This document shows positions 35,767 to 45,432 of a stretch of 64,000 nt of DNA, one piece after another. Each line of letters opens with the position of its first letter. Position 1 is the stretch's first letter. The stretch covers positions 929,822 through 993,821 of the forward strand of contig CANMFE010000001.1 of assembly GCA_947497085.1 (NCBI GenBank), written 5' to 3'. Position numbers and translations under genes: made by a program. The DNA comes from an uncultured Sphingomonadaceae bacterium. GTDB lineage: Bacteria; Pseudomonadota; Alphaproteobacteria; Sphingomonadales; Sphingomonadaceae. The notes beneath the pieces were generated by a model, which was given only the letters and a program-made list of their open reading frames with translations, searched no databases and was not told the origin of the DNA.

Positions 35767-38700
35767 ATGGATTTCAGGAATATTTCAGCATGGTCGATCC
35801 GCAACCCGGTCATTCCGCTTGTTCTTTTTACTGCGCTGCTGTTCGCGGGCATCTTAAGCTTCAACCGTATGGACGTGGTGAACAACCCTGATGTCGAATT
35901 CCCTGCGGTCAGCGTTTCCATTGCCCAGCCGGGCGCAGCACCCACTGAAATTGAAAACCAGATAACCCAGCGTGTCGAAGCAGCCGTGCGTTCAATCAAC
36001 GGCGTAAAAACCATTCAGTCCACCGCCAGTGAAGGCAGCAGCAGGACTTTTGTGGAATTTACAATCGGCACGGATGCCAACCAGGCCGTCAATGACGTGA
36101 AAAACGCCGTTGATCAGGTGCGCGGCAGCCTGCCCGACGGCATTTTGGAACCGCGCATCAACAAGGTGGACATAGCAGGCGGCTTCCTGGGCATTTATGC
36201 GGTTGAAGCCGATGACATGACAATCGAACAGCTCAGCTGGTTTGTCGATGACACTGTTGCAAAACAGCTATTGTCCATTGAAGGCATGGCCGAAGTGGAC
36301 CGCTTTGGCGGCGTTGACCGGGAAATCCGGGTCAATCTTGACCTCGCCAAAATGCAGGCACGCGGCGTCACCGCCACGCAGGTCAACAGTGCGCTGAGGC
36401 AATCCAATCTGGACGCCGCAGGCGGCCGGGCAGAGGTGGGCGGTACCACCCAGTCCGTACGTGTTCTGGGCAGCAATGAAAGCGCGTTTGAGCTCAGCCA
36501 GACCCAGATACGCCTGTCCGGCGGACAGATGATAAAACTGTCTGATGTCGCAACCGTAACAGACTCATTCGGGGAACGCAGTTCGATCAGCAAGGTGCGC
36601 GACAAGGAAGTCGTCAACTTTGCCATGAGCCGCGCGAAAGGCGCATCCGACGTCACTGTCTTCTACAAGGCCAAGGATATTATCACGCAGATGGAAGAAG
36701 CCAATCCGGGCGTCAAATTCATTCCATTGTTCAACACGGTCAAATATACTGAAAGCCAGTATCAAAGCTCGATAGCAGCCATGATCGAAGGCGCTGTGCT
36801 TGCCGTTATCGTGGTATTCTTCTTTCTACGTGACTGGCGCGCAACGATCATTTCCGCGATCGCCATCCCGCTTTCGGCCATCCCGACATTCTGGTTCATG
36901 GACCTGCTCGGCTTTAACCTGAACTTCCTTTCACTGCTGGCACTGGGCCTGGTGGCGGGTGTGCTTGTCGATGACGCAATTGTGGAAATTGAAAATATCG
37001 TCCGGCACATGCGAATGGGCAAAACTGCCTATCAGGCATCAATCGATGCCGCCGATGAAATTGGGCTCGCGGTGGTCGCCACATCCTTCTGTATTGTCGC
37101 GGTGTTCCTGCCCGTCGGCCTGATGCCCGGCATATCCGGGCAATTCTTTAAAAACTTCGGTATCACAGTCGTGATTTCTGTGCTCATGAGCCTTGCCGTG
37201 GCGAGGATGATAACACCCATGCTCGCGGCCTATTTCCTGCGTGCCAAGGGGCATGCCACGCATGGCGAAGGCCCCATGATGGAACGCTATATGGGCATTC
37301 TTTCCTGGTCACTTGAGCGCGGCAAAATGCATGCGATGCGCGAAGGTCTGCCAGGTGTCCGCAACCGGTTCCTCTACATCCTTTCCATGATTGGCGTCAT
37401 ACTGTTGCTGCTCATACTGCCCGGCATAGCGGTGTTCGCGGCATATGGGGCGATTTCAGGGCTCAACCTGCCAACCACTCTTGCCACATCATTATTTGGC
37501 GATGGCGAAAGCTTCCTGACGACACTGTTTGTCCGCTCGATTCAGATTATCCAGTTGCTTGTTGTTATCGCAATTGCTGCAGCGGCGATATGGATCGCAT
37601 TCCAGCCATTGCAGCTTGTCCGCAAACTCTTTGCCAAACGGCAGATAGGACAGTCTGCCCAGTATCTTGCCGCACGGTTCTATGACCACCGCGTATGGAT
37701 GCTGGGTATCGGCTATATCGCCTTCATGGTGACGGTATTGCTGTTCATGAACACCCCCGCGCAGTTCCAGCCCACCATCAATGACGACAATAGCCGCGTG
37801 GAAATTGAAATGGTGCCCGGCACCACGCTTGAACGGACAGAAATTGTTGCAGATCAGGTGGCAGACCTTCTGTACCAGCAGCCCGAGGTGGAACGCGCAC
37901 TGGAACGCGTACGCGTCGGCAATGCATCCATTTACATCACGCTCAAAAAAGATCGTGAGAAAACATCGATTGAATTTGAGCGTGATCTGGCGCCAGCCCT
38001 TTCCACCATCCCGGACGCACGCGTGCGCTTCCAGTCGCAATCTGGCGGTGGCGGTACGGGCCGTGATATCTCTGTCATGCTCGCCGGTTCCAATCCAGAG
38101 CTTCTGGAACAGACCGCAACCCAGCTTGTCGAACAGATGAAAGGGCTGGATACTGTCGTTGCTCCGCGCGTGAACGCTGACATGCGCCGTCCCGAAATCA
38201 TTGTCCGTCCGCGCCGCGAATTGGCGGCGGAACTGGGGGTCAGTACAGCTGCGCTCAGCCAGACGATCCGGATAGCGACGCTTGGCGAAATTGAGCAGAA
38301 CGCTGCCAAATTCTCCTTGTCTGACCGGCAGATCCCGATCCGGGTCAAATTGCCCGAAGCATCACGCGAAAGTCTGGAAACGATTTCCAATCTGCCCGTG
38401 CCAACTATTTCGGGCGGGACGGTGCCGCTATCACGTGTTGCCGATATCTCCTTCGGATCCGGTCCCACTACTATCCAGCGCTATAACCAGAGCCGCCGCG
38501 TTTTCGTGGGCGCCGACCTGGCACAAGGCGTCGTGAAAGGTACGGCTATGCAGCAGATTTATGATCTGCCCGTCATGAAAGAACTGCCGACCGGAGTATC
38601 CAATGCACCTGTTGGCGAAGATGAGTGGCAGCAGGAACTGGCGCTTAATTTCGTAATTGCGCTTATATCCGGCATATTGCTGGTCTTCGCCGTGCTGGTG

Positions 38701-39288
38701 CTGCTCTACAAACGGCTTATGTCCCCGCTCGTCAACATGTGCTCGCTGGCCCTGGCTCCATTGGGCGGTATTTTCCTTGTCTGGCTTGTCGGCCAGCCGG
38801 TTTCCATGCCGGTCCTTATTGGCGTGCTGATGCTGCTTGGTATTGTCAGTAAGAACTCGATCCTGCTCATCGACTTCGCAATTGAGGAAATGGAACGCGG
38901 CACCCGTAAATTTGAGGCCATCATGGAAGCTGGGCACAAGCGTGCACAGCCCATCGTTATGACTACTGTCGCGATGACTGCAGGCATGGTGCCCACAGCC
39001 CTTTCGCTGTCAGGTGACGGGGCGTGGCGTGCACCAATGGGCACGGTGGTGATTGGCGGCCTGATCGTTTCAACAGTTCTCACCCTGCTTATCGTGCCCG
39101 CAGGTTTCTCACTTGCCGATGGTATTGAAAAACGTGCCGGGCCGTGGCTCCGGCGTAAGCTGCTTACCTATCAGCCTGGCGATGACGCGCATGACAAGGC
39201 GATGCAGGCTGGACATGCCGCCCCACCTGTGGCAGCAGCGCCTGTGACATCCACACAGCCAGATCCAGGGGCACAACCTGCTGAATGA
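35767..39288 (+). CDS. RND efflux pump, inner-membrane transporter (AcrB/HAE1 superfamily)
   Basis: The 1173-residue RND transporter has the usual duplicated layout: TM1 (NPVIPLVLFTALLFAGIL), a large periplasmic porter domain, TM2-6 with the proton-relay Asp pair in GVLVDDAIVEIEN, a second porter domain and TM8-12 ending near residue 1130. An extra hydrophobic region around residues 530-670 sits between the halves, longer than in AcrB. The C-terminal Ala/Pro-rich tail is disordered. It forms an operon with the adaptor and takes up protons to drive efflux. Confidence 0.93.
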   Translation: MDFRNISAWSIRNPVIPLVLFTALLFAGILSFNRMDVVNNPDVEFPAVSVSIAQPGAAPTEIENQITQRVEAAVRSINGVKTIQSTASEGSSRTFVEFTIGTDANQAVNDVKNAVDQVRGSLPDGILEPRINKVDIAGGFLGIYAVEADDMTIEQLSWFVDDTVAKQLLSIEGMAEVDRFGGVDREIRVNLDLAKMQARGVTATQVNSALRQSNLDAAGGRAEVGGTTQSVRVLGSNESAFELSQTQIRLSGGQMIKLSDVATVTDSFGERSSISKVRDKEVVNFAMSRAKGASDVTVFYKAKDIITQMEEANPGVKFIPLFNTVKYTESQYQSSIAAMIEGAVLAVIVVFFFLRDWRATIISAIAIPLSAIPTFWFMDLLGFNLNFLSLLALGLVAGVLVDDAIVEIENIVRHMRMGKTAYQASIDAADEIGLAVVATSFCIVAVFLPVGLMPGISGQFFKNFGITVVISVLMSLAVARMITPMLAAYFLRAKGHATHGEGPMMERYMGILSWSLERGKMHAMREGLPGVRNRFLYILSMIGVILLLLILPGIAVFAAYGAISGLNLPTTLATSLFGDGESFLTTLFVRSIQIIQLLVVIAIAAAAIWIAFQPLQLVRKLFAKRQIGQSAQYLAARFYDHRVWMLGIGYIAFMVTVLLFMNTPAQFQPTINDDNSRVEIEMVPGTTLERTEIVADQVADLLYQQPEVERALERVRVGNASIYITLKKDREKTSIEFERDLAPALSTIPDARVRFQSQSGGGGTGRDISVMLAGSNPELLEQTATQLVEQMKGLDTVVAPRVNADMRRPEIIVRPRRELAAELGVSTAALSQTIRIATLGEIEQNAAKFSLSDRQIPIRVKLPEASRESLETISNLPVPTISGGTVPLSRVADISFGSGPTTIQRYNQSRRVFVGADLAQGVVKGTAMQQIYDLPVMKELPTGVSNAPVGEDEWQQELALNFVIALISGILLVFAVLVLLYKRLMSPLVNMCSLALAPLGGIFLVWLVGQPVSMPVLIGVLMLLGIVSKNSILLIDFAIEEMERGTRKFEAIMEAGHKRAQPIVMTTVAMTAGMVPTALSLSGDGAWRAPMGTVVIGGLIVSTVLTLLIVPAGFSLADGIEKRAGPWLRRKLLTYQPGDDAHDKAMQAGHAAPPVAAAPVTSTQPDPGAQPAE

Positions 39289-39376
39289 TAGTGAATATAC
39301 GCGCCGCAAAGCGAACTGGGGAATTGCGGCGGATCTGTTCAAACCGGTAACGGTCACGCCCGACAAGGCCCGCCGT

Positions 39377-40585
39377 ATGCGCATGGTCGCCACCGGCCTG
39401 CTGATCCTGATGGCGCTGGTATTCGTGATTGCACATAACCTGCAAAACGGTCATCCGGCATGGGGCTTCGTTATAGCTTTTTCAGAAGCCGCCATGGTGG
39501 GCGGACTGGCGGACTGGTTCGCTGTCACCGCCCTGTTTCGTCATCCCATGGGTGTGCCCATCCCCCATACGGCCATCATCCCCACCAACAAGGACCGCAT
39601 CGCCGACACCATGGCGCAGTTCCTTCAGGAAAATTTTCTGATTCCCAAAGTAATTGCCCGCCGTGTCCGGCATATGAATGTGGCCGGCGCGGCCGGGCAG
39701 TTCCTGGTTCAGCCGACAGGCGGTGAAGGGCGGCTGCGGCTGGGTGTATCCAACCTTATCGCCGATGTGCTTGAATCGCTGGACGAAGATCAGCTTGGCG
39801 GCATGGCAAAGGACGCACTGCGGACACAGCTCCATAAGCTGGATGTCGCACCGCTGCTAGGCCAGATACTGAACGCCGCCATAGCGGATGGCCGTCACCT
39901 GCCGCTGATGGATTCCATCATAAAATGGACCGCAAAAACGCTGGAAGCCAACGAACAGCTGATCCGCGATATGGTACACGAAAAAGCCAACGGCATCATG
40001 CGGTTTACAGGGCTTGATGAAAGGCTTGCCAACGCGATTGTCAGCGGCCTGCATAAGCTTCTAGATGATATGGCCGGTGATGTTGACCACCCTCTCCGCC
40101 ACAAAGTCGAAGAAGGCTTGGAAAAACTGGCCCATGACCTTGTCCACGACCCGAAAACGCAGCAGCATGTGCAGGATATCAAGGCGGAAATGCTGGCCAA
40201 CCCCGCCATGGGCCGGTGGATCAACGGTTTGTGGGAACGCGCGCGTTCCGGCCTGCTGGAATCCGCACGCAACCCGGATGGCGCATTTTCAGGTACATTT
40301 GGCGAGAATATCGGCCAGCTTGGCGAGACATTGCAGAACGATGCGCGCATGCAGATGCTCATCAACCGTTTCTCCCGCCGCACGCTGGTCGGCGTTGCCA
40401 CCCGCTATGGCGAACAGATTGTCCAGCTTGTCAGCGAAACAGTCCGCCGCTGGGATGCGCACACCATTACCGATCGCGTGGAAACGGCTGTCGGCCGCGA
40501 TCTCCAGTTTATCCGTATCAACGGCACCTTGGTCGGCGGCCTGGTCGGCCTGACCATCCATACCATTATCGTTTTGCTGGACTGA
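39377..40585 (+). CDS. DUF445-family membrane protein
   Basis: The 402-residue DUF445 protein has an N-terminal hydrophobic helix (TGLLILMALVFVIAHNL), the family signature EAAMVGGLADWFAVTALFRHPMGVPIPHTAIIP, a long helical soluble part and a C-terminal helix (LVGGLVGLTIHTIIVLLD). Function is unknown. The frame is open back into the end of the RND gene, with 32 residues upstream that fit homologues but no ATG, so translation may begin at a non-ATG codon near 39281. It ends 12 bp from the converging gdhZ gene. Confidence 0.85.
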   Translation: MRMVATGLLILMALVFVIAHNLQNGHPAWGFVIAFSEAAMVGGLADWFAVTALFRHPMGVPIPHTAIIPTNKDRIADTMAQFLQENFLIPKVIARRVRHMNVAGAAGQFLVQPTGGEGRLRLGVSNLIADVLESLDEDQLGGMAKDALRTQLHKLDVAPLLGQILNAAIADGRHLPLMDSIIKWTAKTLEANEQLIRDMVHEKANGIMRFTGLDERLANAIVSGLHKLLDDMAGDVDHPLRHKVEEGLEKLAHDLVHDPKTQQHVQDIKAEMLANPAMGRWINGLWERARSGLLESARNPDGAFSGTFGENIGQLGETLQNDARMQMLINRFSRRTLVGVATRYGEQIVQLVSETVRRWDAHTITDRVETAVGRDLQFIRINGTLVGGLVGLTIHTIIVLLD

Positions 40586-40597
40586 TACCTGCGCGTT

Positions 40598-43500
40598 TTA
40601 GCGCCCCAGCAATATTCTTGCCTGGCTCGCTATCTGCGCCAGCATAGACACGCTCGGGCTTAGCGCCTGCTGCGCACGGTTCACCAGTTTACGGAACTGG
40701 CTGATGCGCTGTGCATTTTCCTTCGCCCATTTTTCAACGAACTGAACCGGCTTCTTGGTGTTGGCGCGGGCCAGAAATTCCAGGCGCATCTGCTGGAAAT
40801 CACGGGCCAGGCCGGACACCAGCAAGCGCTCCCACGGATCGCTTGGTGACATGCGCGCGGCTGTCATCTGTGTCCAGTCAAGGCCCAGTATCGCACCAAG
40901 TTCAGAGAAAGCTTCTGTTACTGTTTCCGGCTTTACACCGCTGCTTCCTGACAATCGCGCCAATCCGACGGCCCCATCCATCTTGACCAGATGCGCGATT
41001 TTTTCGGCATGGGCCTTGGATGCACCAAGCGTGGTCAGGTTACCCGTAATGCGGTCCACTTCGAGCTGCGCTTCCTCTGAAATAAGCTTGTCCGCCTGTG
41101 ACGACAGCTGGGCAACGGCTTTTTCGAGCTCGGCCACCATTTCGCCCGGCTGGGTTGTTTCCTGACTGGAACGCAGCAAATCAGCCATCTGTGAACGCAG
41201 CTCTTCTGCGGCATGTTCGAACAGTTCAAGCCTGACAGCCTCATCCATCTTGCCGCTGTCATAAGATTCCCAGACAGGCAGGAAATCGAACAGTCTTTCT
41301 GCCGCCACAAATGCCGCGGCAACATGGGCAAGCGAAGAGCCCTCTTCCTCCGCAAGCTCAAACGGGTGGATGAGCCCCATGCGGTTGATAATGCGATTGG
41401 CGAGCTTGGTCGCGATAATTTCACCGCGCAGCTGATGCTCCAGAATTTGCGTTTCATGACGTTCGCGCATCTCTGGCGGAAATGCCGCCAGCATTTCTGG
41501 GTCCATTGTCGGATCATTGACAATGACGCTGTCTTCAATAGCGTCCTGTAGCGCAAGCTTTGCTGTCGACAGCAGGACCGCCAGTTCAGGGCGAGTCAGG
41601 CCGCGATCATCCTGTGCCCGGCGATGCAGCTCTTCATTCCCCGCCAATCCTTCGACCACGCGGTCAAGACGGCCTGCATCCTCGAAAGTTTCAATCAAGC
41701 GAATATAAGATGGTACAGAATCAACCCCGCCAAGTTCAGCAATGGATAGCGCCAGCGCCTGAAGCCGGTTGTCTTCAAGTACCAGATCGCTGACATCATC
41801 AGTCATATTTGCCAGCAATTTTACGCGCGCATCGTTGTCCAGAGTACCCGAGCGCATGGCATCGTTCAGGCCAATCTTGATATTGACTTCATTATCCGAG
41901 CAATCCACGCCGGCGCTATTGTCGATAAAGTCGGTATTAACCCGCCCGCCGTTCATGGCGAATTCGATCCGGCCCGCCTGGGTCAGGCCCAGGTTTGCAC
42001 CCTCGCCTATCGCCTTGCATGCCAGTTCAGATGCATTGATACGAAGGACGTCGTTGGCAGGGTCACCAACGTTGACATTATTTTCCGCCTCCGCCTTGAT
42101 ATATGTGCCGATACCGCCAAACCAGAGCAGATCAATCTCGGCTTTCAATATAGCGCGGATCAGCGCGTTTGGCTCCATTTCCTTTTCTTCCGTGCCAAGC
42201 AGTCGCCGCATTTCCGCGCTCAGCTTTATCACTTTCAGGTCACGTGCGAAAACGCCGCCGCCTTTGGAAATCAGCTCTTTCTTATAATCATCCCAGCTGG
42301 AACGCGGCAGATCGAACAGGCGCTTGCGTTCTTTCCATGACTTTGCCGGATCCGGATCCGGATCGATAAAAATATGCCTGTGATCGAAAGCCGCCACCAG
42401 CTTGATCGCCTTGGACAGCAGCATGCCATTGCCAAATACATCGCCTGACATGTCACCGCAGCCTGCGACTGTGACGCTGTCTTTTTGCACATCAATGCCC
42501 ATTTCGGCAAAGTGGCGCTGCACCGATACCCACGCGCCCTTGGCAGTGATGCCCATGGCCTTGTGATCATAACCGACGCTACCGCCGCTTGCAAAGGCAT
42601 CCCCCAGCCAGAAGCCTCTTTCGATCGCTATCGCATTGGCAACGTCGGAGAAGCTGGCCGTGCCCTTATCGGCGGCCACCACAAAATACGGGTCTTCGCC
42701 GTCATGCACCACAACCGATTCAGGGTGCATAACCACCCCGTCGACAATATTGTCCGTAATGCTCAGCAGCGTCCGGATAAATACCTGGTACGCCGCTTTG
42801 CCCCTGGCCAGCCAGCCATCACGGTCCACTGCGGGGCTAGGCAGGTTTTTCGGGAAGAAACCACCCTTGGCACCGGTGGGAACGATCACCGCATTCTTGA
42901 CCCGCTGTGCCTTCATAAGGCCCAGTACTTCAGTGCGGAAATCATCGCGGCGATCCGACCAGCGCAAACCGCCACGCGCAACCGGGCCAGAGCGCAGATG
43001 GATGCCCTCTACAGAAGGAGAATATACAAATACTTCACGCCACGGTAGCGGTGCGGGAAGGCCCGGCACTTTGGAGCTGTCAATTTTGAACGCCAGCGCC
43101 TCTATAGCCGCCGGTGAAAATGCATTGGTACGCAAAATGGCCTGAATCAACGCCTGGAAAAGCCTGAGCAGGCGATCATCATCAATGGCAGAAACCTTGG
43201 TAAGGCCGCGTTTGATTTCGCCAAGCGCATTATTCGCAGCCTTTTCGCGCGCCGCCATATCCTTTGGCTTGGCGAAATCAGGATCATGGTTCGCTTCAAA
43301 AAGACGGATGAGCGCGTGCGTGATATTGGGCGCGTCACGCAATGCATCAACAACTGTTTCCATACCATAAGTAAGGCCTGTCTGGCGCAGATAACGGAAC
43401 CATGCGCGTAGCCAGACAGTCGATTTCTGATCAAGTGACGCCGCAGGTATCAGCTGGTTGAACGGGTCGTCTTCCGCCTGTCCGCGCAAGACGCGGGTAA

Positions 43501-45295
43501 TCGCATTTTCAATAATGTCCGCGCGCTTGATAAGTTCACTCGCCTTTTCCGCGTCACGCACATGCAACAGGAAGTCATGGATATAACCCAGTTCACCATC
43601 AGTCAGCGGTGTGGGCACTTCTTCCAGTACGTCAAACCCGAAATTTTCCAGTACAGGCACAGCATCTGAAAGCGAAATAGCCCCGCCGAGCTGATAGAGC
43701 TTGAGGCGGAGATGATTGTCTGCGTCGTTTGGCAAGCGATAGAGCCGCGATGTTCGCTCGCCTTTTTGCTCAAGCCTGCGCAGTCGCAATATGTCGACAG
43801 CGGCTTCTGCGCTGCCATAAGCCATCTGGTAACTTTGCGGGAAACAGCTGGCATAACGCACTGCGAGTGCCGCCGCACGGCTTTCCTCGCCCAGTTCCAT
43901 AAGTTCGTTTTCAACCGCCGGAATCCAGCCGCGCACCATCATCTTCAATTGCCGGTCAAGCTGCTGGCTATCCGGCACGACACCCCCATCGCGCAGGTCG
44001 AGCGTGTAGCGCATCAGCGCCACTTCACCATCTTCAAGTGTAATCGAACGATTCAGGATTGTGGAATGCGATGCCTGTGACAGCAATTTTTCCACCTCAA
44101 GCCGGCGGCCGGTGGAAACTTCATCGCGCGGCATCCATACAAAGGCAAAAAGATGTCTTGCGAGTGCAGACTCAACCGTCAAAAGTTTGGGCCTTGGCCT
44201 GTCCGCAAGCGACATGGCTGTTAGCGCGACGCGTTCCAGATCATCCATGCCAAAGCCTGTCAATATGTCGTGCGGCAAGGCCGTCAGCGCATGTGCAAGG
44301 GCCTTGCCTGCATGGCCGGCAGGGTCAAAGCCGAATTTTTCCATCAATGCCGTCAGGTGCGCACGCATAACCGGCATTTGATCAGGGCTTACCGCAAGCG
44401 CCGCACTGGTCCATATGCCAGCATGAACGGACAGTTTGGCAATCTTACCCTCTTTCAATATGGGAACGATGATAAGATCAATCGGCACGCGGCGATGTAC
44501 GGTTGATATTACATTGGACTTGATCACCAGAGGTGACCGGCCACCATCTTCAAACCACTTAAATGCCTTTTCGAGCGATGTTTTTGCAAGCAATGGCTTG
44601 TCGCCAGTCCGGGCTATCCCCAGCCTTTCTGAAATTTCCCCGTCACGATCATAATATAGATGCGCAAGCTGAGTCAGCTTTCGGTCCAGGAACCAGCGCA
44701 ACAGTGCCGCGCCTTCTATGTCGGGCAGATTCTCAGCGTCTCTGGACAAAGCAGACTGCATCTGTGACCAATCCACCACCGCAGCCTGCACATCATCCAG
44801 ACTGTCTAACAGAGCATCTTTGAGCAGGCGGCGTTCTTTTGCATCTGCACGTGCAATTTCCATGTACACAAGAGATTCCTGCCGCTCGCCGCTACTGTCA
44901 GCGCCCTCGCATATTTCCAGCAATTTTCCATCAAGGTCACGGCGCACAGCCAGGACAGGGTGGATGATACGATCGATGGCCAAGTTGAAACTGGTAATGG
45001 TCGAGGCAATCGAGTCGACAAGAAAAGGCATGTCATTATTGATGATGACAATGCGCATATAGCGCTTTGTACCCGTTCCGCTCACCGTTTCGAGTTTGAT
45101 GGAAGGCGCATTTCCCTTGCGCACCATTGCGGCCTTGAGCGCAAACGCGGCAGCATTCATGCAGGCAGCATCACCAAAACCTTCATTTTCACCAGGCAAG
45201 GCACCGTGCCGGAATGCAGCAGCAAACGCGTCGCGCAATTTTGTATCTTGTCTGGAAAGTTTGGTGGTGGATTTTTTCTTCGAAGCGTTGGCCAT
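40598..45295 (-). CDS. gdhZ: NAD-dependent glutamate dehydrogenase, large (180-kDa) type
   Basis: The 1565-residue enzyme converts glutamate to 2-oxoglutarate and ammonium with NAD. The N-terminal half has ACT-like regulatory segments; the catalytic core near residues 780-1250 includes GGLRWSDRRDDFRTEVLGLMKAQRVKNAV, TGAKGGF and the Rossmann region VAGCGDMSGDVFGN. The C-terminal helical domain is typical of the large GDH class. Start 45295 (MANASKKKSTT) is preferred over an upstream in-frame ATG. It is a single gene converging with DUF445. Confidence 0.95.
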   Translation of the reverse strand: MANASKKKSTTKLSRQDTKLRDAFAAAFRHGALPGENEGFGDAACMNAAAFALKAAMVRKGNAPSIKLETVSGTGTKRYMRIVIINNDMPFLVDSIASTITSFNLAIDRIIHPVLAVRRDLDGKLLEICEGADSSGERQESLVYMEIARADAKERRLLKDALLDSLDDVQAAVVDWSQMQSALSRDAENLPDIEGAALLRWFLDRKLTQLAHLYYDRDGEISERLGIARTGDKPLLAKTSLEKAFKWFEDGGRSPLVIKSNVISTVHRRVPIDLIIVPILKEGKIAKLSVHAGIWTSAALAVSPDQMPVMRAHLTALMEKFGFDPAGHAGKALAHALTALPHDILTGFGMDDLERVALTAMSLADRPRPKLLTVESALARHLFAFVWMPRDEVSTGRRLEVEKLLSQASHSTILNRSITLEDGEVALMRYTLDLRDGGVVPDSQQLDRQLKMMVRGWIPAVENELMELGEESRAAALAVRYASCFPQSYQMAYGSAEAAVDILRLRRLEQKGERTSRLYRLPNDADNHLRLKLYQLGGAISLSDAVPVLENFGFDVLEEVPTPLTDGELGYIHDFLLHVRDAEKASELIKRADIIENAITRVLRGQAEDDPFNQLIPAASLDQKSTVWLRAWFRYLRQTGLTYGMETVVDALRDAPNITHALIRLFEANHDPDFAKPKDMAAREKAANNALGEIKRGLTKVSAIDDDRLLRLFQALIQAILRTNAFSPAAIEALAFKIDSSKVPGLPAPLPWREVFVYSPSVEGIHLRSGPVARGGLRWSDRRDDFRTEVLGLMKAQRVKNAVIVPTGAKGGFFPKNLPSPAVDRDGWLARGKAAYQVFIRTLLSITDNIVDGVVMHPESVVVHDGEDPYFVVAADKGTASFSDVANAIAIERGFWLGDAFASGGSVGYDHKAMGITAKGAWVSVQRHFAEMGIDVQKDSVTVAGCGDMSGDVFGNGMLLSKAIKLVAAFDHRHIFIDPDPDPAKSWKERKRLFDLPRSSWDDYKKELISKGGGVFARDLKVIKLSAEMRRLLGTEEKEMEPNALIRAILKAEIDLLWFGGIGTYIKAEAENNVNVGDPANDVLRINASELACKAIGEGANLGLTQAGRIEFAMNGGRVNTDFIDNSAGVDCSDNEVNIKIGLNDAMRSGTLDNDARVKLLANMTDDVSDLVLEDNRLQALALSIAELGGVDSVPSYIRLIETFEDAGRLDRVVEGLAGNEELHRRAQDDRGLTRPELAVLLSTAKLALQDAIEDSVIVNDPTMDPEMLAAFPPEMRERHETQILEHQLRGEIIATKLANRIINRMGLIHPFELAEEEGSSLAHVAAAFVAAERLFDFLPVWESYDSGKMDEAVRLELFEHAAEELRSQMADLLRSSQETTQPGEMVAELEKAVAQLSSQADKLISEEAQLEVDRITGNLTTLGASKAHAEKIAHLVKMDGAVGLARLSGSSGVKPETVTEAFSELGAILGLDWTQMTAARMSPSDPWERLLVSGLARDFQQMRLEFLARANTKKPVQFVEKWAKENAQRISQFRKLVNRAQQALSPSVSMLAQIASQARILLGR

Positions 45296-45432
45296 AATAT
45301 CCCCGATTACGGCCGGACTATTTCGCCCGGCTAATGCAGGATACTTATGCGCCACTCAGAGCCAATGCTCAAGTGCTGTCATATCAGCGATGAATAATTT
45401 TATTGTCGAAACGCGTACTATTTATTCTGCAT